A stretch of DNA of 64,000 nucleotides from Siphonodentalium dalli (lineage: Eukaryota > Mollusca > Scaphopoda > Gadilida > Siphonodentaliidae). The stretch covers positions 13,717,287 to 13,781,286 of the forward strand of contig CP136061.1 in the NCBI GenBank assembly GCA_032622095.1, written 5' to 3'. The position numbers and the translations under genes are program-made. The notes under the pieces are model-generated. The model worked only from the letters and a program-made list of their open reading frames with translations. It was not told the origin of the DNA and made no database searches. Of this stretch, positions 1 through 10,996 are shown in pieces. Numbering within the stretch: the stretch's first letter is position 1; the number at the start of each line of letters is the position of its first letter.

Positions 1-556
1 TTCGAGTCTATAAAGGACACACTCATATATATGACACTTCCCGTAGGTAGCAAGTTTGAGCTCAATCGGCATTCCCTGGAATTTCCCGTTGATTGGCAGA
101 TTCCAGTAGCTTTATAACGGTATATCTGGGGAGAAATCTGATGCTATATTCGTGATTATCTGGAATGATTTCGGTATATACCGAAGCTATAACAATGATG
201 TTGTAAGAGCTCCAATAAATCTCCCCGCATAGGCAAGCACTCAATGTTCCCGTATAACTCTGCAGATGCCAATAACGTTGAATGGGAAACAGACGCTCTT
301 TATAGAGATGCGTCAAAAACAAACGCTCATTAAATAATCACTTGATTAACCCACGCAGTGCCTTTGCGGTGATTTGAGATTGGAGAACGGGTGCTCTGAG
401 CTTCTCTAAACCGCGACCACGGTCGTGTCGGTGTGATTTGACACTTACAAAGGGAGTTTGAGCTCAATCTTTACACGCGTTTTGGATTCTATGAAGTACC
501 CACACACATATATACATATATACATATATATATACGAAGTCTCAAAATATATAGTA
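1..556 (-). mobile_element. HelC unit, cut by the window start
   Basis: This is the 5'-side half of a HelC Helitron; its 3' end lies outside the window. It matches the equivalent part of the 1068-bp copies at 6903-7970 and 7971-9038 almost base for base, including the module AAGTTTGAGCTCAATC, the TATAC microsatellite and the end TCTCAAAATATATAGTA that abuts the next CTAG. Confidence 0.75.
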
Positions 557-1559
557 CTAGCAGGTTAGCCCGCCACTGGCGGCATTCGTCCCATGGCTTT
601 GTTTCAGAAACATGACATTTTTGTAATTATTTTGTTTTTATTTATTTTTGTTTTTTATTTTTGAATATGAATTTAATGTTTTTTAAATTTAATATATTTT
701 GTTTCTGAATTTTTTTTTTATTGTTAATTTTTTTTAATTTTAAATTGTTTTAATTAAATTGTAAATTGTTTTATTTAATTTTTTTGTTTCTGGCGGAAAA
801 ATTTACCCGTAGAAATCCCCCCCTTCCTAGGAACGACAGACAACGCATTCTTTGTTTCGCGAAATCTCTCTACGATAACATTGCATTGAATTTAAAACAA
901 ACATTTCCCGTCGGAAAATCTGTCTTCGGGTCGTTGTTGTTGGCATCACGGCTCCCCGAAAACTCTCACATTGCCGAAAACGTGTATTTAGTAATATCGT
1001 TGTTGTTGATATTTACGGGGGGCTATTTTCTTATTTAGCAAGTTTGAGCTCAATCGGTTAGAGTCTATACAGGACACACTCATATATATGACACTTCCCG
1101 TAGGTAGCAAGTTTGAGCTCAATCGGCATTCCCTGGAATTTCCCGTAGATTGGCAGATTCCAGTAGCTTTATAACGGTATATCTGGGGAGAAATCTGATG
1201 CTATATTCGTGATTATCTGGGATGATTTCGGTATATACCAAAGGTATATACTGTAAAAACAGAGCGCGCCATCCGTGCTTGCAGGGAATAAATTTCGAGC
1301 GATAACGTTTGCGTTCCCGTATAACTCTGCAGATGCGAATAACGTTGAATGGGAAACAGACGCTCTTTATAGAGATGCGTCAAAAACAAACGCTCATTAA
1401 ATAATCACTTGATTAACCCCCGCCGTGCCTTTGCGGTGATTTGAGATTGGAGAACGGGTGCTCTGAGCTTTTCTAAACCGCGACTACGGCGGTGTCGGTG
1501 GGATTTTACACTTACATACGAAATTTGATCTCAATCTGTACACGCGTTTTGGATTCTAT

Positions 1560-1597
<38 letters not shown>

Positions 1598-1619
1598 CGA
1601 AGTCTCAAAATATATAGTA
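557..1619 (-). mobile_element. HelC non-autonomous Helitron, 1063 bp
   Basis: The 3' end on the minus strand is CTAG at 557-560, preceded there by the hairpin CCGCC-ACT-GGCGG. The body is A+T-rich (600-780), then carries the segment TCTCTACGATAACATTGC that is interrupted by the LINE in the 9039 copy. An (AC)n tract at 1565-1590 precedes the 5' end AAAATATATAGTA. It has no coding capacity. Near the LINE site it is the closest relative of the interrupted copy and so serves as its empty site. Confidence 0.75.
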
Positions 1620-2781
1620 CTAGCAGGTTAGCCCGCCACCGGCGGCTTGTCCGAAACATGACATTTTTTAAATATTTTTTTTTAATTTTTAGCTCCACGC
1701 GTTTCAATAAGAAAAATTTGTACCCGGTAGCTCCACCCGTTTCCGAGATCTGGTCTGCGCATGCGCGAAGCTGGCGTCGCACGGGCTCGGCGACCCGATC
1801 AAATTTGTACCCGGCCCAAGATACATTCACATAGCAAATTTCAAGTCGATAGCTCCACCCGTTTACGAGATCTCGTCTGCGCATGCGCTGCACGGGCGTC
1901 GCATGGGCTCGGCGACCCGATAAAATTTGTACCCGGTGCAAGATACATTCACATAGCAAATTTCAGGTCGATAGCTCCACCCGTTTCCGAGATCTGCCTT
2001 TCTGCATAATATTTCGAGCGATAACATTGCATTGAAATGTCAGACTCCCATCGTGAACCTCAACACGAAGTAAACACGTGTTTCGAGCGATAACATTGCA
2101 TTGAAATGACTCCCATCGTGAACCTCAAGACGACGTAAAACACGTGTTGCGTTCTAGGAAATGCACTCAATGCAGATGCTAATAACGTTGACTTCGTATA
2201 TATATATATAATGACGTTATTAACCCCGGCCGTGCCGTTTGAGCTGATTTTTATGACTGGGAGTGGAGTACGGGTGCTCGGAGCTTCTGGAAAACGCGTG
2301 GACGACATCGTACGTGATATTTTACCTTTAGATAGGAAGTTTGAGCTCAATCTGTCCAGCCGTTCCCGTCATAATGTACTATTTCGAGCGATAACAATTG
2401 TCAGACTCCCATCGTGAACCTCAACACGAAGTAAACACGTGTTTCGAGCGATAACATTGCATTGAAGTCAGACTCCCATCGTAGACCCACAAGCCGACGT
2501 AAACACGTGTTTGTTCCGGTATAACTTTGGAGACTCTGACTTCATATATATATATAATGACGTTATTAACCCCGGCCGTGCCGTTTGAGCTGATTTCGAT
2601 GACTGGGAGTGGATAAAGGGTGCTCAGAGCTTCTCGAAAACACGATTACGGCGGTGTCGGTGGGATTTTACACTTACATACGAAATTTGATCTCAATCTG
2701 TACACGCGTTTTGGATTCTATGAAGTACACACATATATACACACACACACATATACGAAGTCTCAAAATATATAGTATAGA
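1620..2781 (-). mobile_element. HelC2/HelA chimeric Helitron, 1162 bp
   Basis: The 3' end is CTAG with the hairpin variant CCGCC-ACC-GGCGG. About two and a half HelA-type 122-bp monomers follow (about 1725-2000), then a unit containing TTTCGAGCGATAACATTGC and CTCCCATCGTGAACCTCA recurs several times between 2009 and 2510. The 5' end is of HelC type (TCTCAAAATATATAGTATAGA). The mixture of family bodies points to recombination between neighbouring units. Confidence 0.7.
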
Positions 2782-3936
2782 CTAGCAGGTTAGCCCGCCA
2801 CTGGCGGCATTCGTCCCATGGCTTTGGTCGATCCATTAATTTTAGTTTTTCAATGTAACCCCGTACAGGACCGGGCTACTCAAAAACCAAATTTCAAGTC
2901 GATAGCTCCACCCGTTTCCGAGATCTGGTCTGCGCATGCGCGAATCTGGCGTCGCACGGGCTCGGCGACCCGATAAAATTTGTACCCGGTGCAAGATACA
3001 TTCACATACCAAATTTCAAGTCGATAGCTCCACCCGTTTCCGATATCTCGTCTGCGCATGCGCTGCACGGGCGTCGCACGGGCTCGCCAATACGACAGCG
3101 ACGACCACCTGGTCAAACTACACTCACGTACCAAGTTTCGCCCCGATCGGTCGAGGTGTTGGTATCTGATGCAAAAGACGAAATTGTGAGTGTTGGTCAA
3201 TAGTCCCCGCCGTGAACCTCATCGTCGCAAAGAGCGGACAGTCAATTAACCCCGTTGTGAACCTCAATCATCAACGCGACGTATGTGTTGCGTTCTAAAA
3301 ATAGGAAAGCACTTTCTCTCTGCATAATTCTGCAGATGCTAATAACGTTGCTCCCCGTAGGTAGCAATATCGTTGTTGTTGATATTTACGGCTTGGTGGC
3401 TATTTTCTTATTTAGCAAGTTTGAGCTCAATCGGTTAGAGTCTATAAAGGACACACTCATATATATGACACTTCCCGTAGGTAGCAAGTTTGAGCTCAAT
3501 CGGCATTCCCTGGAATTTCCCGTAGATTGGCAGATTCCAGTAGCTTTATAACGGTATATCTGGGGAGAAATCTGATGCTATATTCGTGATTATGTGGGAT
3601 GATTTCGGTATATACCAAAGGTATATACTGTAAAAACAAAGCGCGCCATCCGTGCTCGCAGGGAATAAATTTCGAGCGATAACGTTTGCGTTCCCGTATA
3701 ACTCTGCAGATGCGAATAACGTTGAATGGGAAACAGACGCTCTTTATAGTGATGCGTCAAAAACAAACACTCATTAAATAATCACTTGATTAACCCCCGC
3801 CGTGCCTTTGCGGTGATTTGAGATTGGAGAACGGGTGCTCTGAGCTTTTCTAAACCGCGACCACGGTCGTGTCGGTGGGATTTGACACTTACATAGGAAG
3901 TTTGATCTCAATCTGTACACGCGTTTTGGATTCTAT

Positions 3937-3974
<38 letters not shown>

Positions 3975-4008
3975 CGAAGTCTCAAAATATATAGTATAGA
4001 TAGATAGA
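2782..4008 (-). mobile_element. HelC Helitron carrying HelA monomers, 1227 bp
   Basis: The 3' CTAG is at 2782-2785 with hairpin CCGCC-ACT-GGCGG. HelA monomers occupy about 2880-3160. The right half is standard HelC ending in an (AC)n tract and TATAGATAGATAGA. The unit is nearly identical to, and exactly as long as, the one at 15921-17147, so the two are recent copies. Confidence 0.75.
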
Positions 4009-4717
4009 CTAGCAGGTTAGCCCGCCACTGGCGGCATTCGTCCCATGGCTTTGTTCGAAAAAGCAATTGCAACAGGTTCCGAGACACTTTTGCTGCATTT
4101 TCAGCAAATTTCGTCAATAGTCAGAAACATGACAATTTTAATAGAATTGACAATTTTGAAGGTCAAGGTCAGGTGTGGGTCACGATTTGACCCGTCCAAA
4201 ACACTCCCTGGAGAAAAGTACCCGACAAAAGAACCGGTCGAAATACATCCGGTTTTACCCGATTTGACCTTGAATTGACCATTTTGGAGGTCAAGGTCAC
4301 GTCGGGGTCACGATTTGACCCGTCCAAAACATTTCGTGGACAAGAGTAACCCTAGGTATCAAATTTCGTCGAAATATGTCCGTTTTACCTGATTTGACCT
4401 TGAATTGACCTTTTTTGAAGGTCAGGTCTGGTAATGATTTGACCCGTCCAAAAGACTGCCTGTCCAAAAGTAACTCTAGGTATCAAATTTCGTCGAAATC
4501 CGTCCGTTTTACCCGATTTGACCTTGAATTGACATCTTTGAAGGTCAAGGTCAGATCGGGGTAACGATTTGACCCGTCCAAAAGACCGCCCGTCCAAAAG
4601 TAACACTAGGTATCAAATACCCCCACATACCAAGTTTCATCGAAATCGGCTCGACCGTTTTCGACTCCATCGCGAACAGACAGACACACACACAGATCTC
4701 CCAAAATATATAATAGA
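4009..4717 (-). mobile_element. HelC 3' end joined to a HelB body, 709 bp
   Basis: It starts with the HelC end and hairpin, but from about 4135 the body is of HelB type, with repeated TTGACCTTGAATTGACC and AAGGTCAAGGTCA blocks. It finishes with the HelB 5' end (ACACAGATCTCCCAAAATATA). The family switch inside one unit marks an old recombination or template switch. Confidence 0.7.
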
Positions 4718-5329
4718 CTAGAAGGTGACCCGACTTCGTCCGGGCTTTGAACTTGAATTGTCCATTTTGAAGGTCAAGGTCAAATGGGGTCACGATTTGA
4801 CCAGTCCAAAACACTGCCCGGACAAAAGTACCCGACAAACGGACCCGTCGAAATCCTTCCGGATTTACCCGATTTGACCTTGAATTGATCATTTTGAAGG
4901 TAAGGGTCAAGTCGGGGTCACGACTCGACCCGTCCAAAACACTCAGTGGACAAAAGTAACCCCACTTATCAAATTTCGTCAAAATCCCATCAAAATTGGC
5001 GATTTGACTTTGAATTGACCCGATTTCCCGGTCAAGGTCACGTCGCACGGGCAAATGGATATGCTTATGAGACTCCCCATATGAAAGTAGCCCCACATAC
5101 CAAGTTTCATCGAAATCCCGTGATATTCGGACGTTTGACCTTGAAATGACCAGATTTCAAGGTCAAGATCTCGTCGCACGGACAAATTAATAAGCCCATG
5201 CCACCCCCGGCCGAAAATACCCCCACATACCAAGTTTCATCGAAATCGACTGGGCCGTTTTCGAGTTCATCGCGAACACACAGACACACAGATACACAGA
5301 CAGATCTTCCAAAATATATAATAGATAGA
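4718..5329 (-). mobile_element. HelB non-autonomous Helitron, 612 bp
   Basis: The plus strand begins CTAGAAGGTGACCCGAC; the minus-strand 3' hairpin is CCCGAC/GTCCGGG with one bulged base. The body has sub-repeats, each with GACCTTGA facing TCAAGGTC and a CACATACCAAGTTTCATCG module. The 5' end is GATCTTCCAAAATATATAATAGATAGA. Confidence 0.75.
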
Positions 5330-5665
5330 TTAGCCGATGAGCCCGACGTTGTCCGGGCTATTCAAAAACCAAATTTCAAGTCGATAGCTCTACCCAGCCC
5401 GACGTTGTCCGGGCTATTCAAAAAACAAATTTCAAGTCGATAGCTCCACCCGTTTCCGAGATCTGGTCTGCGCATGCGCGAAGCTGGCGTCGCACGGGCT
5501 CGGCAATACGACAACGTCCACCGCCTGGTCAAACTACACTCACCTACCAAGTTTCGTCCCGATCGGTCGAGAATCGTAGATTTGTATAAATGACAGACAA
5601 ACATACATACAGACAGACAAACAGAGGTCTTCAAAATATATATGAGATATATATATATATATATA
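5330..5665 (-). mobile_element. HelA Helitron with one monomer, 336 bp
   Basis: The minus-strand 3' end reads CTAA instead of CTAG (plus TTAG at 5330-5333), still within the CTRR pattern of Helitrons. The hairpin segment is duplicated about 56 bp apart. There is one 122-bp monomer with a GCGCATGCGC palindrome near 5467. The 5' end runs into a short (TA)n tract. Confidence 0.7.
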
Positions 5666-6289
5666 CTAGCAGGTGGACCCGACTTCGTCAGGGCTGTTTC
5701 CCCTCTGCTTTTCGGCGAATTGCGCGATTTGACCTTGAGTTGTCCATTTTGAGGGTCAAGGTGAGGTGGGGTCACGATTTGACCCGTCCAAAACACTGCC
5801 CGGACAAAAGTACCCGACAAAAGTACCCGTCGATATCCAACCGATTTTACCCGATTTGAACTCGAATTGATTATCACGACTCGACCCGTCCAAAACACTC
5901 AATGGACAAAAGTAACCCTACGTATCAAATTTCGTCGAAATGCCATCAAAATTCGCAATTTTGACCTTGAATTGCCCGATTTCATGGTGAAGGTTACGTC
6001 GCACGGGCAAACGAAAAGACTTACGACACTCCCCATACGAAAGTATCCATAGACACCAATTTTCATCGAAATCCCGTGATACTCGGGCGTTCGACCTTGA
6101 AATGACCCGATTTCAAGGTCAAGGTCACGTCGAACGGGCAAGTTAACAGGCATATACCACTCCACGGCCGAAAGTACCCCACATACCAAGTTTCATCGAA
6201 ATCGGCTCGGCCGTTTTCGAGTCTATCGCGAACACACAGACAGACAGACACACACACAGACATACAGATTTCCCAAAATATATAATAGA
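5666..6289 (-). mobile_element. HelB2 non-autonomous Helitron, 624 bp
   Basis: The 3' end is CTAGCAGGTGGACCCGAC (plus), with the hairpin right arm changed to CAGGGCT. The 3' side differs from HelB over the segment TTTCCCCTCTGCTTTTCGG; the rest is HelB-like with GACCTTGA inverted repeats. A 15-bp TCAAGGTCAAGGTCA lies at 6113-6127. The 5' end is AAAATATATAATAGA. Confidence 0.72.
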
Positions 6290-6902
6290 CTAGCCGATGA
6301 GCCCGACGTTGTCCGGGCTATTCAAAAACCAAATTTCAAGTCGATAGCTCTACCCGTTTCCGAGATCTGGTCTGCGCATGCGCGAAGCTGGCGTCGCACG
6401 GGCTCGGCGACCCGATAGAATTCGTATCCGGGGCAAGATACATTCACATACCAAATTTCAAGTCGATAGCTCCACCCGTTTCCGATATCTGGTCTGCGCA
6501 TGCGCGAAGCTGGCGTCGCGCGGGCTCGGCGACCCGATAAAATTCGTATCCGGGGCAAGATACATACACATACCAAATTTCAAGTCGATAGCTCCACCCG
6601 TTTCTATATATTAGATGTTCCCGTATATCTCTCTGCAGATGCTAATAACGTTGAATGGTAAACAAACGCTCTTTATAGCGATGCGTCAAAAACAAACGCT
6701 CATTAAATTATGACTTGATTAACCACCGCAGTGCCGTTTTTTGTGATTGGGAGTGGAGAATGAGTGGTCAAAGCTTGTCCAAAACGCGACAACTACGGTG
6801 TCCGTCGGATTTTACCCTTAGATAGGAAGTTTGAACTCAATCGAGCCAGCCGTTTTCGATTCTATAAAGTACACATATACGGAAGTCTCAAAATATATAA
6901 TA
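6290..6902 (-). mobile_element. HelA 3' half joined to a HelC 5' half, 613 bp
   Basis: The HelA 3' end and hairpin are followed by two 122-bp monomers (palindromes at 6373-6383 and near 6495). At about 6605 the sequence switches to the HelC type (CTCTGCAGATGCTAATAACG onward) and ends AAAATATATAATA. Similar right halves occur at 36820-37110 and 37450-37750. Confidence 0.68.
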
Positions 6903-7970
6903 CTAGCAGGTTAGCCCGCCACTGGCGGCATTCGTCCCATGGCTTTGTTTCAGAAATATGACATTTTTGTAATTATTTTGTTTTTATTTATTTTTGTTTT
7001 TTATTTTTGAATATGAATTTAATGTTTTTTAAATTTAATATATTTTGTTTCTGAATTGTTTTTTTATTGTTAATTTTTTTTTATTTTAAATTGTTTTAAT
7101 TAAATTGTAAATTGTTTTAATTAATTTTTTTGTTTCTGGCGGAAAATTTTACCCGTAGAAATCCCCCCTTCCTAGGAACGACAGACAACGCATTCTTTGT
7201 TTCGTGAAATCTCTCTACGATAACATTGCATTGAATTTAAAACAAACGCTTCCCGTCGGGAAATCTGTCTTCGGGTCGTTGTTGTTGGCATCACGGCTCC
7301 CCGAAAACTCTCACATTGCCGAAAACGTGTATTTAGTAATATCGTTGTTGTTGATATTTACGGCTTGGGGGCTATTTTCTTATTTAGCAAGTTTGAGCTC
7401 AATCGGTTCGAGTCTATAAAGGACACACTCATATATATGACACTTCCCGTAGGTAGCAAGTTTGAGCTCAATCGGCATTCCCTGGAATTTCCCGTTGATT
7501 GGCAGATTCCAGTAGCTTTATAACGGTATATCTGGGGAGAAATCTGATGCTATATTCGTGATTATCTGGAATGATTTCGGTATATACCGAAGCTATAACA
7601 ATGATGTTGTAAGAGCTCCAATAAATCTCCCCGCATAGGCAAGCACTCAATGTTCCCGTATAACTCTGCAGATGCCAATAACGTTGAATGGGAAACAGAC
7701 GCTCTTTATAGAGATGCGTCAAAAACAAACGCTCATTAAATAATCACTTGATTAACCCACGCCGTGCCTTTGCGGTGATTTGAGATTGGAGAACGGGTGC
7801 TCTGAGCTTCTCTAAACCGCGACCACGGTCGTGTCGGTGGGATTTGACACTTACATAGGGAGTTTGAGCTCAATCTTTACACGCGTTTTGGATTCTATGA
7901 AGTACCCACACACATATATACATATATACATATATACATATATATATACGAAGTCTCAAAATATATAGTA
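6903..7970 (-). mobile_element. HelC Helitron, first 1068-bp tandem copy
   Basis: A complete HelC unit: CTAG plus hairpin at the left, an A+T-rich stretch, the TCTCTACGATAACATTGC segment, two AAGTTTGAGCTCAATCGG modules, a TATAC microsatellite, and the 5' end AAAATATATAGTA. It is directly joined to a nearly identical copy starting at 7971. Confidence 0.8.
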
Positions 7971-9038
7971 CTAGCAGGTTAGCCCGCCACTGGCGGCATT
8001 CGTCCCATGGCTTTGTTTCAGAAACATGACATTTTTGTAATTATTTTGTTTTTATTTATTTTTGTTTTTTATTTTTGAATATGAATTTAATGTTTTTTAA
8101 ATTTAATATATTTTGTTTCTGAATTGTTTTTTTATTGTTAATTTTTTTTTATTTTAAATTGTTTTAATTAAATTGTAAATTGTTTTAATTATTTTTTTTG
8201 TTTCTGGCGGAAAATTTTACCCGTAGAAATCCCCCCTTCCTAGGAACGACAGACAACGCATTCTTTGTTTCGTGAAATCTCTCTACGATAACATTGCATT
8301 GAATTTAAAACAAACGCTTCCCGTCGGGAAATCTGTCTTCGGGTCGTTGTTGTTGGCATCACGGCTCCCCGAAAACTCTCACATTGCCGAAAACGTGTAT
8401 TTAGTAATATCGTTGTTGTTGATATTTACGGCTTGGGGGCTATTTTCTTATTTAGCAAGTTTGAGCTCAATCGGTTCGAGTCTATAAAGGACACACTCAT
8501 ATATATGACACTTCCCGTAGGTAGCAAGTTTGAGCTCAATCGGCATTCCCTGGAATTTCCCGTTGATTGGCAGATTCCAGTAGCTTTATAACGGTATATC
8601 TGGGGAGAAATCTGATGCTATATTCGTGATTATCTGGAATGATTTCGGTATATACCGAAGCTATAACAATGATGTTGTAAGAGCTCCAATAAATCTCCCC
8701 GCATAGGCAAGCACTCAATGTTCCCGTATAACTCTGCAGATGCCAATAACGTTGAATGGGAAACAGACGCTCTTTATAGAGATGCGTCAAAAACAAACGC
8801 TCATTAAATAATCACTTGATTAACCCACGCCGTGCCTTTGCGGTGATTTGAGATTGGAGAACGGGTGCTCTGAGCTTCTCTAAACCGCGACCACGGTCGT
8901 GTCGGTGGGATTTGACACTTACATAGGGAGTTTGAGCTCAATCTTTACACGCGTTTTGGATTCTATGAAGTACCCACACACATATATACATATATACATA
9001 TATACATATATATATACGAAGTCTCAAAATATATAGTA
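7971..9038 (-). mobile_element. HelC Helitron, second 1068-bp tandem copy
   Basis: It has the same length as the preceding unit and differs from it at only a few positions, mostly in A/T runs. The joint at 7970/7971 is the exact 3' end of one copy next to the 5' end of the other. The exactness and similarity suggest a multimer formed in one event or very recent unequal exchange. Confidence 0.8.
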
Positions 9039-9357
9039 CTAGCAGGTTAGCCCGCCACTGGCGGCATTCGTCCCATGGCTTTGTTTCAGAAACATGACAT
9101 TTTTGTAATTATTTTGTTTTTATTTATTTTTGTTTTTTATTTTTGAATATGAATTTAATGTTTTTTAAATTTAATATATTTTGTTTCTGAATTGTTTTTT
9201 TATTGTTAATTTTTTTTAATTTTAAATTGTTTTAATTAAATTGTAAATTGTTTTATTTAATTTTTTTGTTTCTGGCGGAAAAATTTACCCGTAGAAATCC
9301 CCCCTTCCTAGGAACGACAGACAACGCATTCTTTGTTTCGCGAAATCTCTCTACGAT

Positions 9358-9370
9358 AACATTGCATTGA
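9358..9370. repeat. LINE target-site duplication, left copy
   Basis: AACATTGCATTGA immediately precedes the LINE and recurs after its poly(A) at 15178-15190. The same 13 bases are uninterrupted in paralogous HelC copies, for example near 878-890. Confidence 0.9.
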
Positions 9371-10996
9371 GGAATCCTGTCCATGTACAAAATCTATTGA
9401 TTGTCAGCCGATTATTTTTGCTGATTTGAATTATTGTCGTTATATTGCCTAATCATGTACATATTGTTAATTTTCATACATATGCCGAAACCACAAACAC
9501 GATAACTTACCGTATATACAATGTACGATAATGGAGTCATACTCCACATATGTCCCCCATCATATATATCACAGCCAACGTCCCTAGGTGTCGAGTAAAC
9601 ACTTTTGCAAACAGTTCCAACGTAAACAATAATCCTCTTTTAAACACTGAAAACTCCCTACCAGATTGTGAGTCGTATGATGATAATCATAAATGTCCCT
9701 TGAAAATGTTGATCTACATGTATATATGCACTCCTAGAAATGAGAGAAACCTCATGTATCCAGAATAGTAAATTCTGTGATTTACACGCTTACTCCAATG
9801 CTACAACAAAGTGGACTGAATATGTAGGTTAATCATGCTGTGACTCTTCTTGAGTATGAACTTGTCACACGAATTTTACCACACTGTAGATTGGGCAACA
9901 ATTAAACTATCAAAATGACCGAATTGAATCATCCGCCGAGTTACATGTTCACTAGTCACGTGGTAACATTGGAATGTAATATATTGATTTTTCTGTATCG
10001 ATCGCAGCTATACCAGCCCCTTGCCCCATCTTATCAGTACCCAGTGTTTAATGGGATGTTAGAGAGATTGTCCTCTTCATACATGTAGCTATTCGTGTAA
10101 TATTTAATTCAATGGAGCACAAGCATAGATTTATTTTTTGTTACATGGAATTGAATCTTCTCTCATTGTCCATATATGTGTAGCTTCAAGTTCCAGATTG
10201 GTGAGATTGAGTTATAGGTGTAGAGATCGGTTATACACGTATATTGCATTTTATATCTATTCCTGTTACTTTAAATTAAAATTGGAATCGTCAGTGAATC
10301 GTACCGATCTCTCGTATGTAGATTTCTACCCATTTTCTCTATTTTCAATTTAGGTGTAAGATGAGTTATACTCATAACGTGTCTCATTCCGTAAGAGGTT
10401 GAGATAACAGCTATCTTTTGTTATATAAAATGGTAATATTAAGCCACTCACTCGGACCTGAACATATATAAATCAATATATACTATATAGAATGGTTGAG
10501 ACCTGAAACATATATAAATCAATACTATATATATAATGGGTAGTAACCCCTCCCCCACACAATGCCTTTTGTTAATCTTACAAATACGACTATGTTTTCC
10601 AAAATATCTGTCTGCCACATCTGGTCTGACTGGGGCCTGACTACCTAACGACCTATATTTATCCACATATATAAATTATTTCGATCAGAATATGGAGAAT
10701 GTAGGCCGATGGGTGATCAGACCCCCGCCAGACTATGTCACATCTAGGGCGGTCACACAAGGCCTTAACATGTTAATCCAATACCGGTTTGTATTGCTCA
10801 TTGTTATTTTTGTGTGCGTGTGTGTGTGCGTTTGTGGAACGAAAGCTTTTTCTTTTTGTCAAGAATGTATAATTATCACTAAATTCAATGGAATCAATAA
10901 TTTTTGCTTGTTTTACAGGGACCTTAATATTCTTAACTATACTTACTATTGCTTTACTTCTTTTCGTTTCGGTTGTCTGCGTACTGCTGTCGTTAA
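9371..10996 (+). promoter_or_regulatory. LINE 5' region without a visible ORF1
   Basis: This 1626-bp stretch belongs to the LINE because it lies inside the target duplications. Open frames here are at most 104 codons and show no RNA-binding, zinc-knuckle or coiled-coil pattern, so an ORF1 product is not supported. It should hold the internal promoter, but I cannot point to its elements. A (GT)n tract lies at about 10812-10828. A pyrimidine-rich stretch ending in ACAG near 10918 looks like a splice acceptor, but this is unproven. Confidence 0.55.

Noticed and set aside
62..322. An 86-codon minus-strand frame repeated identically at 7468, 8536 and, in part, 32275
   Set aside because: Its conservation reflects recent duplication of HelC units. 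Other HelC copies disrupt it, and it has no domain or codon signature.
7400..7430. GGTTCGAGTCT in HelC units resembles the B box of RNA polymerase III promoters, suggesting a SINE
   Set aside because: No A box lies at a suitable distance, and the word varies to GGTTAGAGTC. It is part of the shared 5' module of the Helitrons, and the units end in CTAG with hairpins rather than in a 3' tail.
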